NCBI GenBank assembly: GCA_945835865.1
Contig: CAMAJQ010000031.1
Location: forward strand, 1 to 7,451
From: an uncultured Clostridia bacterium
Lineage (GTDB): Bacteria > Bacillota > Clostridia > Christensenellales > Borkfalkiaceae
Reading direction: 5' to 3'
DNA: 7,451 nucleotides
Each line of letters begins with the position of its first letter. The stretch's first letter is position 1. Position numbers and translations under genes: made by a program. Positions 1-6,852 of the stretch are shown here, piece after piece. Below the pieces are notes generated by a model. It made no database searches and had not been told where the DNA came from. It saw only the letters and a list, made by a program, of their open reading frames with translations.

Positions 1-54
1 GAAATGAACGGGATCTTTTTTAAAATAAGAAATAATTTCCGTACGATCCATCAT
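1..54 (-). CDS. 5' end of an unidentified gene running off the left edge (partial)
   Basis: Reading leftward from two adjacent ATG codons (54-52 and 51-49), the frame stays open to the window edge and gives MMDRTEIISYFKKDPVHF, 18 residues. It begins 31 nt after the stop of the ABC exporter, on the same strand, so it could be the third gene of that operon. The ribosome binding site is poor: only CGGA-like and GAG-like sequence lies just upstream. The residues look like a normal soluble amphipathic N-terminus, with no signal peptide or membrane segment visible. Too little is present to name a family. An 18-codon open frame could also arise by chance; position, strand and spacing are the main support. 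Confidence 0.45.
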   Translation of the reverse strand, partial: MMDRTEIISYFKKDPVHF

Positions 55-75
55 TTTTCCGTTCTCAAACCGCCG

Positions 76-99
76 TCCGGGGAAATCACGTTTCCCGGA
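76..99 (-). other. Inverted repeat (hairpin) enclosing the ABC exporter stop codon
   Basis: Positions 76-85 and 91-99 are complementary over 9 bp with one bulged base at 79, leaving the 5-nt loop 86-90. On the minus-strand mRNA the loop reads CGTGA, so the exporter's TGA stop (88-86) lies in the loop. No T-run follows on the minus strand; the next bases read CGGCGGTTTGAG. It therefore does not fit a standard intrinsic terminator. It could be a weak or factor-dependent terminator, an mRNA 3'-end stabiliser, or an element that tunes expression of the partial gene downstream. The pairing is seen directly; the function is inferred. Confidence 0.5.
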
Positions 100-1828
100 A
101 CTGGTAGCGGTACAACGTCGCATATTCGCCGTTCTTCCGCATGAGTTCTTCGTGCGTTCCTCTCTCCTTCACGCCGTCGGAGTCGAGAACGATGATCTCG
201 TCCGCGTTTTTCACCGTGGAAAGTCTGTGAGCGACGACGACCGTCGTCCGCCCGTCGCTCAGCCGTTCGAGGGCGTCCTGGATCTGCATTTCGGTCACGT
301 TGTCGAGCGCGCTCGTCGCCTCGTCCAGCACGAGAACGGGCGGATTCTTCAGAAAGGCGCGCGCGATAGAGACCCTCTGTCTCTGCCCGCCCGAAAGTTT
401 GACGCCGCGTTCGCCGACGTAAGTGTCGTAACCGTTCTCGAGAGAGGAGACGAACTCGTGAATGTTGGCGAGTTTCGCCGCGCGCACGATATCTTCGTCC
501 GTCGCGTCGAAATCGCCGTACGCGATATTCTCTCTCACCGTTCCGCTGAAAATGAAGACGTCCTGCGCGACGATGCCCACGTTCCGTCTGAGATCGGAAA
601 GACGCATGTCGCGCACGTCGATGCCGTCGATGGTAATGCTTCCCCCGTCGATTTCGTAAAACCGCGGAATGAGATTGCAAAGCGTCGTCTTTCCTCCGCC
701 GGAAGGCCCGACGAGAGCAACCGTCTTCCCCGCAGGGATCTCGATTGATAAGTCGTTTAAAATAAGATTTTTATCTTCATCTCCATCCTTTTTATAACGG
801 AAGGAAACGTGATCGAAACGGATATCCCCCTTGAGTTTGCCGACGGTCGCGGGACGTTTCGGTTCCTTTTCGGGCGCGACGTCAAGCACTTCGAGAAAAC
901 GCCGGTACCCCGTAAACCCTTCCTGCAACTGCTCGAAGAGGGTGATGAACGTCCGGATGGGGGTGATCAGCATGGCGATATAGAGGACGTAAGAGGTCAG
1001 ACCGGACACGTCCAGTTTGCCGTATGCGTAAAACGCACCGCCCGAAAAGAGGGCGACGAGATAGAGAAAATCGAGAGAAAAGGACATCGCCGTCTGGAAA
1101 TTGCTCATTGCGCGATACTGTACGCTGCGCGCCGTCTTCAGTTCCAGATTGGCGTGTTCGAATTTGTCGTGCTCGTGTTTTTCCGCCGTATAGGACTTTG
1201 CGACGCGGATGCCGGAAACGGAACTCTCCACCGTCGAATTGATCTCCGCCGTCTTCTCGCGGGAGACCTTGAAGGCGTTCAGAAGCTGAAGGCGAAGCTT
1301 CACCGCGATCAGGACGATCAAGGGGACAACCGAAAGGACGATCAGCGCGAGCCAAGGCTGAATACAGAAAATCATAATTTCCGCCCCGATAAAGGTCAGC
1401 GCGGAAAGAAAGAGATCTTCGGGACCGTGATGGGCAAGTTCGGAGACCTCAAACAAGTCGTTGACGAGACGGGACATGATCGACCCGACTTTCGTTTCGT
1501 CGTAATAGGTAAAGGGAAGTTTCTGCAAGTGGGCGAACAGTTCGCTCCGCATATCTCCCTGGATCCGCACGCCGACGACGTGTCCCCAATAGGCGATGAC
1601 GTAATTGAGAGCGGCTTTCAAAGCGAAAATCGCAAGCAGCGCGCCGCACCCGATCAGGACGGTCTGTATCTCTCTGCTCCGGACGATGCTCCCTGCGATG
1701 GACGGGTAAACGAGATTGCAAACGGAGACGACGAGCGCGCACGCCATGTCGATAAAAAACAGTTTTTTGTGAGGCCTGTAATAGGAAACGAATTTTTTCA
1801 GGCTCTGACAACCTCCTCCTCTTTTCAT
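86..1828 (-). CDS. ABC exporter half-transporter, MsbA/LmrA-like (permease fused to ATPase)
   Basis: This 580-residue inner-membrane protein carries both modules of a type IV ABC exporter and would pump an unknown substrate out of the cell as a dimer. About six hydrophobic segments lie in residues 23-300 (roughly 23-42, 56-80, 140-160, 162-182, 245-268 and 278-300). The ATPase half has every key motif: Walker A GPSGGGKTT with K380, Q-loop Q422, signature LSGGQ at 478-482, Walker B ending D502 with catalytic E503, and H-loop H534. An intact active site and signature fit a homodimer, although a partner outside the window cannot be excluded. The start is the ATG at 1828: AAAGGAG at 1841-1835 sits 6 nt upstream, whereas the in-frame TTG at 1834 would directly abut it. 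The gene follows the asparaginase by 22 nt, probably in one operon. Substrate cannot be read from sequence; lipid, peptide and drug exporters share this layout. Confidence 0.95.
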   Translation of the reverse strand: MKRGGGCQSLKKFVSYYRPHKKLFFIDMACALVVSVCNLVYPSIAGSIVRSREIQTVLIGCGALLAIFALKAALNYVIAYWGHVVGVRIQGDMRSELFAHLQKLPFTYYDETKVGSIMSRLVNDLFEVSELAHHGPEDLFLSALTFIGAEIMIFCIQPWLALIVLSVVPLIVLIAVKLRLQLLNAFKVSREKTAEINSTVESSVSGIRVAKSYTAEKHEHDKFEHANLELKTARSVQYRAMSNFQTAMSFSLDFLYLVALFSGGAFYAYGKLDVSGLTSYVLYIAMLITPIRTFITLFEQLQEGFTGYRRFLEVLDVAPEKEPKRPATVGKLKGDIRFDHVSFRYKKDGDEDKNLILNDLSIEIPAGKTVALVGPSGGGKTTLCNLIPRFYEIDGGSITIDGIDVRDMRLSDLRRNVGIVAQDVFIFSGTVRENIAYGDFDATDEDIVRAAKLANIHEFVSSLENGYDTYVGERGVKLSGGQRQRVSIARAFLKNPPVLVLDEATSALDNVTEMQIQDALERLSDGRTTVVVAHRLSTVKNADEIIVLDSDGVKERGTHEELMRKNGEYATLYRYQFRET

Positions 1829-1834
1829 TTTCAA

Positions 1835-1841
1835 CTCCTTT
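1835..1841 (-). promoter_or_regulatory. Ribosome binding site that decides the ABC exporter start
   Basis: The minus strand reads AAAGGAG here, followed by TTGAAA and then ATG at 1828. Six bases separate the GGAG core from ATG, which is ideal, and none separate it from the in-frame TTG at 1834. This argues for a 580-residue rather than a 582-residue product. A second, stronger purine block, AGAGGAGGAGG (1822-1812), lies inside the gene at codons 3-6. Confidence 0.75.
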
Positions 1842-1850
1842 GTCTTTTGC

Positions 1851-2849
1851 TTATTTACATAAAATATCGTTGTTTATCGTCTTATAAAACATTTTTTCAA
1901 GTTCGCTGCAGTCTTTCGTGCAGGCGGAAGCCCACATGAGTTTGGTCACGACGGCTTCGGGCGTCATATCGTAACTTTCCAACAGCCCGTATTCTTCCTT
2001 CCCCTTGAGCCCGACGCGGTAGACGGACATATCGCTCCCCTCGCTCATCACCTGCGTACAGACGACGGCGATCTTGCCCGCCGCCCGCCATTTTTCGATG
2101 ACGCCGTAAATGCCCGCGTTCTCCCCCTCGGGAATTCCCCCGACGCCGAAACTCTCGATGACGACGACGTCGTGCAGGCGGAAATAACAATCGAGCACTT
2201 CTTTTTTTGCCCCGGGGATCAGTTTGAAAAGCCCGACGCTCGGGTTGAGTTCCCTGTAAAAAACGGGGCGCTCGCCCGCGCTTCGCCCGATGCCGTAATC
2301 GACGACCTTTCCGTCCGAAACGATGGCGAGATAGGGGAAATTGATGCTGGAAAAGGCGTTATAACTTTTAGAACGGGTTTTTTTGGCACGCGTGCCGCAG
2401 ATCACCCGCCCGTCGAACACGATAGAAACCCCCTTCGCGGCGGGAGAAACGGCGTAACGGACGCTGTCCGTAAAATTCGTTTTCGCGTCGGTGACCTCCA
2501 TGTCGATGGGACGCTGCGCCCCCGTGACGACGACGGGCTTCGGGCTTTCCTGCACGAGATAGGAGAGCGCCGCGGCGGTATAAGCCATGGTGTCCGTTCC
2601 GTGAAGGAGAACAAAACCGTCGTAGCGGTCGTAATTCTCCTCGATGCACTTTTCCATGGCGAGCCAGTCGGCGGGGGTAATGTTGGTGCTGTCGAGATTC
2701 ATCGGCTGAACGACGCCGACGTCCGCGATCTTTCTGATCTCCGGGACGAACGCGAGCATCTCTTCCACCGTCATCAGCGGCGAAAGCCCCGTCTCCGTCC
2801 GGCGGGAGGCAATCGTCCCTCCCGTGGCGATAATGAGTATCTTTTTCAT
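1851..2849 (-). CDS. ansA: L-asparaginase, cytoplasmic (type I-like)
   Basis: The enzyme hydrolyses L-asparagine to L-aspartate and ammonia. The 332-residue length is typical for bacterial asparaginases. The N-terminus MKKILIIATGGTIAS contains the first threonine signature, with nucleophile T12. The second signature, HGTDTM at 83-88, supplies T85 and D86. The segment GTRAKKTRSKS contains K156/K157, which correspond in position to the catalytic-triad lysine, most likely K157. No signal peptide or lipobox is present, so a cytoplasmic enzyme is expected. There is no extra N-terminal domain of the GatD kind, so a tRNA amidotransferase subunit is unlikely. The start codon is fixed by the family-typical MKK-hydrophobic-TGGT N-terminus, but AAGGA ends only 3 nt before ATG, closer than usual. 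It is the first gene of the minus-strand unit, and its product would feed the aspartase encoded on the other strand. The symbol is given by family analogy. Confidence 0.95.
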   Translation of the reverse strand: MKKILIIATGGTIASRRTETGLSPLMTVEEMLAFVPEIRKIADVGVVQPMNLDSTNITPADWLAMEKCIEENYDRYDGFVLLHGTDTMAYTAAALSYLVQESPKPVVVTGAQRPIDMEVTDAKTNFTDSVRYAVSPAAKGVSIVFDGRVICGTRAKKTRSKSYNAFSSINFPYLAIVSDGKVVDYGIGRSAGERPVFYRELNPSVGLFKLIPGAKKEVLDCYFRLHDVVVIESFGVGGIPEGENAGIYGVIEKWRAAGKIAVVCTQVMSEGSDMSVYRVGLKGKEEYGLLESYDMTPEAVVTKLMWASACTKDCSELEKMFYKTINNDILCK

Positions 2850-2863
2850 GATTCCTTATATTG

Positions 2864-2892
2864 ATTTTACCACATTGCAGGCGAAAAGTCTA
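2864..2892 (-). promoter_or_regulatory. Candidate sigma-A promoter for the asparaginase operon
   Basis: On the minus strand the -35 is TAGACT (2892-2887) and the -10 is TAAAAT (2869-2864), separated by 17 bp. TGG directly before the -10 makes it an extended -10. An eight-base A run (2901-2894 on this strand) lies just upstream of the -35 and could act as an UP element. The predicted start site falls near 2857, about 8 nt before the ATG at 2849 and at the AAGGA Shine-Dalgarno (2857-2853). The leader would be unusually short. The start site is inferred from spacing only. Confidence 0.6.
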
Positions 2893-2932
2893 ATTTTTTT
2901 TCAACGATGATTCAAAATAGTTTTTGTTTTGT

Positions 2933-2961
2933 TTGACAAATCTCGCGACAAAATATATACT
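2933..2961 (+). promoter_or_regulatory. Sigma-A promoter for the typA operon
   Basis: A perfect TTGACA (2933-2938) is followed by 17 bp and TATACT (2956-2961), one mismatch from TATAAT. Bases 2911-2932 are almost entirely A and T, consistent with an UP element. The inferred start site near 2968 gives a leader of about 21 nt. AGGAG at 2978-2982 lies 6 nt before the typA ATG. No riboswitch or attenuator would fit in so short a leader. This is the strongest promoter match in the window. Confidence 0.85.
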
Positions 2962-2988
2962 TAAAGAGTTTGAGAACAGGAGAAACGT

Positions 2989-4815
2989 ATGGATATCAGA
3001 AACAACGTCAGAAACATTGCGATCATCGCGCACGTCGACCACGGCAAGACGACCCTCGTCGACGGACTGCTCAGGCAGAACCACATTTTCAGAAGCAACG
3101 AAGTCGTTGCGGAGCGCGTCATGGACAGCGGAGACATCGAAAAGGAAAGGGGAATCACCATCCTCGCAAAGAATACCGCCGTCATTTACAAGGACACGAA
3201 AATCAACATCATCGACACTCCGGGACACGCCGATTTCGGCGGCGAAGTGGAACGCATCCTCTCCATGGTGGACGGCGTCGTCCTTCTCGTAGACGCGGTG
3301 GAAGGTTGTATGCCCCAGACGAGGTACGTCCTCAAAAAAGCGCTTTCCCTCAACAAGAAACCCGTCGTCTGCATCAATAAAATCGACAAGGGCGGCGATC
3401 TGAACGCCACCATCGACGGGATCATCAATCTCTTTATCGAACTCGGCGCAAACGACGACCAGTTGGATTTCAAGGTCGTTTACGCCAGCGCAAAGCAGGG
3501 CTGGGCTTCCTACGATCCCGCCGTACCCGGCACCGATCTGACCCCCTTGCTCGATACCATTCTCTCGGAGATCCCCGCCCCCGAAGGACTTTCGGACGGT
3601 CCCCTTCAGGCGATCGTCTGCAACGTCGATTACGACGAATACGTCGGAAGGATCGGCATCGGCAGGATCGTGAGAGGGAAGATCGCCGACGGACAGGCGA
3701 TCACCGTCGTCCATACGGACAAGACGACCTCTCCCGCGCGCGTCGGCAAACTCTATCAGTTTGAAGGACTCAAGCGCATCGAAGTGGAATCCGCCGGAAT
3801 GGGAGACATCATCGCCGTTTCCGGCATCGATAAAATCAATATCGGGGAAACCATCTGCTCCAACGACTGCATCGAGCAACTTCCCTTCGTCGCCATCGAC
3901 GAACCCACCGTCTCCATGCTGTTCATGGTCAACAACAGCCCCTTTGCGGGCAAAGAGGGAAAGTACGTCACTTCCCGTCATCTCCGTGCAAGGCTCTTCA
4001 AGGAGATCGAAACCAACGTTTCCATGCGCGTGGAGGAAACGGACAGCGCGGACACCTTCAAGGTCTACGGCAGAGGGGAACTTCACCTTTCCATTCTCAT
4101 CGAAAATATGCGCAGAGAGGGATACGAATTTCAGGTTTCCCGCCCCCGGGTCATTTTCAAGGAGATCAACGGCAAGTGCCACGAGCCGATGGAAGACCTC
4201 GTCATCGAAGTCCCCAACGAATACGTGGGCGCCATCATGAACAAGATCGGCGCGAGAAAAGGGGAACTGACCGAAATGTCCGCCGACGACCGCGGCACCA
4301 CGAAACTCGAATTCAAGATCCCCGCGAGATGTCTCTTCGGCTACCGCAGCGAAATGCTGACGGACACCAAGGGCTTCGGCATCATGAGCCACGTCTTCTG
4401 CGGGTACGAGGAATATAAAGGAGATATTCCCGCAAGGACGAGAGGAAGCCTCGTCGTCTTCGAATCGGGCGTGACCACGCAGTACGGGCTGTTCAACGCA
4501 CAGGAACGCTGCACCCTGTTCATCGGGGCGGGCGTCCACGTGTACGAAGGACAGGTCGTGGGCGAAAACTCGAGAGAGGACGACCTTGCCGTCAACGTCT
4601 GTAAACTCAAACACCTCACCAACAGCCGCGCTTCCGGCAGCGACGACGCTCTGAAACTCATTCCTCCCGTCACGCTGTCTCTGGAACAATGCCTCGAATT
4701 CATCGCCGACGACGAACTCGTCGAAGTGACCCCCGTGAGCATCCGTCTCCGCAAAAAGATCCTCTCTAAAGATCTCCGCATGAAGGAATGGGCAAAAAAC
4801 CGTAAAAACGATTAA
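2989..4815 (+). CDS. typA: Ribosome-associated translational GTPase TypA/BipA
   Basis: TypA/BipA is an EF-G-like GTPase that binds the ribosome and supports 50S assembly and stress or cold adaptation in bacteria. The 608-residue length matches the family. All five G motifs are visible: G1 AHVDHGKTT (14-22, K20), G2 within RGITI (54-58, T57), G3 DTPGH (76-80), G4 NKID (130-133) and G5 SAK (167-169). The remainder fits the family layout: a beta-barrel domain II at about 200-290, EF-G-III- and V-like domains, and the TypA-specific C-terminal domain over the last 120 or so residues. The lysine-rich end is normal. The ATG is preceded by AGGAG with 6-nt spacing and by a near-consensus promoter. It is the first gene of the plus-strand unit. 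No key residue is missing and codon use matches its neighbours. Confidence 0.97.
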   Translation: MDIRNNVRNIAIIAHVDHGKTTLVDGLLRQNHIFRSNEVVAERVMDSGDIEKERGITILAKNTAVIYKDTKINIIDTPGHADFGGEVERILSMVDGVVLLVDAVEGCMPQTRYVLKKALSLNKKPVVCINKIDKGGDLNATIDGIINLFIELGANDDQLDFKVVYASAKQGWASYDPAVPGTDLTPLLDTILSEIPAPEGLSDGPLQAIVCNVDYDEYVGRIGIGRIVRGKIADGQAITVVHTDKTTSPARVGKLYQFEGLKRIEVESAGMGDIIAVSGIDKINIGETICSNDCIEQLPFVAIDEPTVSMLFMVNNSPFAGKEGKYVTSRHLRARLFKEIETNVSMRVEETDSADTFKVYGRGELHLSILIENMRREGYEFQVSRPRVIFKEINGKCHEPMEDLVIEVPNEYVGAIMNKIGARKGELTEMSADDRGTTKLEFKIPARCLFGYRSEMLTDTKGFGIMSHVFCGYEEYKGDIPARTRGSLVVFESGVTTQYGLFNAQERCTLFIGAGVHVYEGQVVGENSREDDLAVNVCKLKHLTNSRASGSDDALKLIPPVTLSLEQCLEFIADDELVEVTPVSIRLRKKILSKDLRMKEWAKNRKND

Positions 4816-4838
4816 AATCGTCCTGAAGAGGTAACAAT

Positions 4839-5381
4839 ATGAATGAAAACGTTCTGACCATCGATATCGCAGGCGTGAAGGCGGATCTTCCCATTCTGCC
4901 CCTGCCCAGCGGCGTGAAAATCGCCTTTTTCAATCTTCACGGAAACGTGGAACTGACCGAACACTGCGGAAAACAACTCGCAAAACTCGCGCAGGGCTGC
5001 GAAGTGCTCGTCACGGCGGAATCCAAGGGATTGCAGCTGACGCACGTCACCGCGCGCGAACTCGGTCAACCCTATTACGCCGTCGCGAGAAAATCTAAAA
5101 AACTGTATATGCAGGACGGCATCGGCATTTCTTACGGATCTTCCATCACGACGGGAAAGCCGCAGGAACTTTTTCTTTCCCTGCACGACGTCAATCTGCT
5201 GAAAGGCAAAAAAGTCGGCATCGTGGACGACGTCATCTCGACGGGCGCGAGTCTGCTCGGCTTAGAGGCACTCGTGGAAAAGGCGGGCGGAACCGTTTAC
5301 AAGAAGATTTTCGTCCTCGCCGAAGGGGACGCGGCAAAGAGAGAAGACGTGAGTTATCTCGCGTCTATCCCCCTGCTTTGA
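4839..5381 (+). CDS. Type I phosphoribosyltransferase, adenine-PRTase-like
   Basis: Type I PRTases join a nucleobase to PRPP, releasing pyrophosphate, usually in purine salvage in the cytoplasm. The 13-residue PRPP-binding signature is clear at 126-138, ending VDDVISTGAS with the acidic pair D130-D131. TAESKG at 59-64 occupies the place of the pyrophosphate-binding loop, where adenine PRTases usually read PEARG. The block at about 75-115 (PYYAVARKSKKLYM and following) would be the mobile loop. At 180 residues it is near Apt length. The N-terminal 35 residues do not resemble the classical Apt hood, so the base (adenine, hypoxanthine or xanthine) is not settled and no symbol is given. GAGG at 4828-4831 lies 7 nt before the ATG. 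It begins 23 nt after the typA stop, so the two are almost certainly co-transcribed. Confidence 0.88.
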   Translation: MNENVLTIDIAGVKADLPILPLPSGVKIAFFNLHGNVELTEHCGKQLAKLAQGCEVLVTAESKGLQLTHVTARELGQPYYAVARKSKKLYMQDGIGISYGSSITTGKPQELFLSLHDVNLLKGKKVGIVDDVISTGASLLGLEALVEKAGGTVYKKIFVLAEGDAAKREDVSYLASIPLL

Positions 5382-5445
5382 ACGGAGGCGGAAGGAACTC
5401 CCGAACGGAGACATTCTTACCATGACGGACAACAAAAGAACGGAG
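5380..5445 (+). repeat. Three copies of GAACGGAG around the aspA start
   Basis: The octamer GAACGGAG occurs at 5380-5387, overlapping the stop of the upstream gene, at 5403-5410, and at 5438-5445 inside the first codons of aspA. The middle copy supplies the GGAG Shine-Dalgarno. Copies start 23 and 35 bp apart. The repetition is seen directly. It may be chance in purine-rich DNA, a relic of local duplication, or spare SD sequence that helps reinitiation between the two genes. Confidence 0.5.
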
Positions 5446-6816
5446 AGCGATTCCATCGGATCGCTGGATATTCCTGCGGACGCTTATTACGGCGTCCAGA
5501 CGTACCGGGGATACCGGAATTTTCACATCACGGGGATCCCCCTCAATTCCCGCTTTATCAAAAACATCGTCAGGATCAAAAAGGCGGCGGCGATCACCAA
5601 CGTCCGCGCGGGGCTTATTCCCGAAAAGACGGGGGACGCCATCGTCCGCGCCTGCGACGAAGCCCTTGAGGGGAAATTCGACAAGAACTTTATCACCGAT
5701 TCCGTTCAGGGCGGCGCGGGGACTTCGGCAAACATGAACGTCAACGAAGTGATCGCCAACCGCGCGACCGAACTGCTCGGCGGCAAGAAAGGAGAGTATC
5801 TCTGCCATCCCAACGACCACGTCAACTGCTCGCAGTCGACCAACGACGTCATTCCCACCGCGGGAAGGCTGACGGTCATCGATTACGCCTCGGAACTCGA
5901 AAAAAACGTCTCCGAACTGACCGACGCCCTCGACGGAAAGGCAACTGAATTCAACGACATCGTCAAAATGGGCAGGACCCAGCTTGAAGACGCCGTTCCC
6001 ATCCGGCTCGGACAGGAATTCGCCGCATACGCCTCCGGGATCAGAAGGTGCATGAAACTCCTGCGGGAAGCCGTTGCGGAAATGTATTCCGTCAACCTCG
6101 GCGGAACGGCGATCGGCACGGCGGTCAACGTCAGGAAACAATACCTCGACGAGATCGTTCCCGCCCTTGCCTCGGTTACGGGCTACCCTCTTGCGCACGC
6201 TGAAAACCTCATCGACGCCACGCAGAATCTGGACGGGTTCGTCTTCGTCTCGGGCGCGCTCAAGACGCTGGCGGTCTCCCTCTCCAAAATGTGCAACGAT
6301 CTCCGCCTTCTTTCCAGCGGGCCCAAAACGGGGTTGGAGGAGATCTCCCTTCCCGCCATGCAGAACGGATCTTCCATCATGCCGGGCAAAGTCAACCCCG
6401 TCATTCCCGAAGTCGTCACGCAGGTGGCTTTCTCCGTGATCGGCAACGATACGACGATCACTCTCGCCGCAGAAGCGGGACAACTCGAATTAAACGCCTT
6501 CGAGCCCGTCATCTTTTATAAACTTTTCGAATCTCTCGTCTGCCTCAAAAACGCCGTGAAGACGCTCACCGAAAACTGCGTGCGGGGCATCCGTTCCAAC
6601 CGCCGCCGCTGTGAAGAACTGCTTGACGAAAGCGTGGGAACGGTCACCGCGCTCTGTCCCTATCTCGGCTATAAAAAATCGGCGGAACTCGCGAAAGAAG
6701 CCCTCCGGAAAAACGTCAGGATCAAGGATCTCGTCCGCGAGAAAAAACTGCTGGACGACGATCTTCTGAATAAAATACTCAATCCCTTTGCCATGACGGA
6801 ACCGCGAAAAGACTGA
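5422..6816 (+). CDS. aspA: Aspartate ammonia-lyase (aspartase)
   Basis: The enzyme reversibly converts L-aspartate to fumarate and ammonia and acts as a cytoplasmic homotetramer of the aspartase/fumarase superfamily. Key blocks are all present: STND at 139-142 for substrate carboxylate binding, GRTQLEDA at 184-191, and the catalytic loop GSSIMPGKVNP at 316-326. By family position S317 is the base, with K323 and N325 binding substrate. The stretch after the loop, GNDTTITLAAEAGQLELN, follows aspartases and differs from class II fumarase (GNDVAI and GASGNFELN in FumC), which is why I call aspartase. The 464-residue length is normal. The ATG is chosen because the DSIGSLDIPADAYYG block follows at the family-typical distance. 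GGAG at 5407-5410 is 11 nt upstream, a rather long spacing. It lies 40 nt after the PRTase gene. The symbol aspA is used by function; Bacillus calls its homologue ansB. Confidence 0.94.
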   Translation: MTDNKRTESDSIGSLDIPADAYYGVQTYRGYRNFHITGIPLNSRFIKNIVRIKKAAAITNVRAGLIPEKTGDAIVRACDEALEGKFDKNFITDSVQGGAGTSANMNVNEVIANRATELLGGKKGEYLCHPNDHVNCSQSTNDVIPTAGRLTVIDYASELEKNVSELTDALDGKATEFNDIVKMGRTQLEDAVPIRLGQEFAAYASGIRRCMKLLREAVAEMYSVNLGGTAIGTAVNVRKQYLDEIVPALASVTGYPLAHAENLIDATQNLDGFVFVSGALKTLAVSLSKMCNDLRLLSSGPKTGLEEISLPAMQNGSSIMPGKVNPVIPEVVTQVAFSVIGNDTTITLAAEAGQLELNAFEPVIFYKLFESLVCLKNAVKTLTENCVRGIRSNRRRCEELLDESVGTVTALCPYLGYKKSAELAKEALRKNVRIKDLVREKKLLDDDLLNKILNPFAMTEPRKD

Positions 6817-6852
6817 TGAACGGCTTATCCGCACACTTTTGAGACGGAAACG

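Noticed and set aside
809..1939. A 376-codon plus-strand open frame over the ABC exporter
   Set aside because: It overlaps a gene with complete ABC motifs and runs into the asparaginase 3' end. The product is low-complexity and D/R/G-rich with no motif, so it is a shadow of codon bias.
2172..2864. A 230-codon plus-strand open frame over the asparaginase
   Set aside because: Opposite a gene with all catalytic motifs; no motif of its own, and it ends in the control region without a sensible start signal.
2890..4689. A 599-codon open frame antisense to typA
   Set aside because: It covers nearly all of typA on the opposite strand and its translation is rich in D, V, H, F and G without recognisable domains. 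It is explained by codon bias in typA (frequent GAC, GTC, ATC; rare TTA, CTA, TCA), which removes antisense stops. It also extends across the typA promoter and RBS.
5365..6483. A 372-codon open frame antisense to aspA
   Set aside because: Opposite a fully recognisable aspartase; same codon-bias explanation, no RBS or domain.
6816..6842. Eight-codon minigene (MNGLSAHF) overlapping the aspA stop as TGATG
   Set aside because: Overlapping stop/start pairs are common by chance. No SD is specific to it, and it is too short to support without conservation data.
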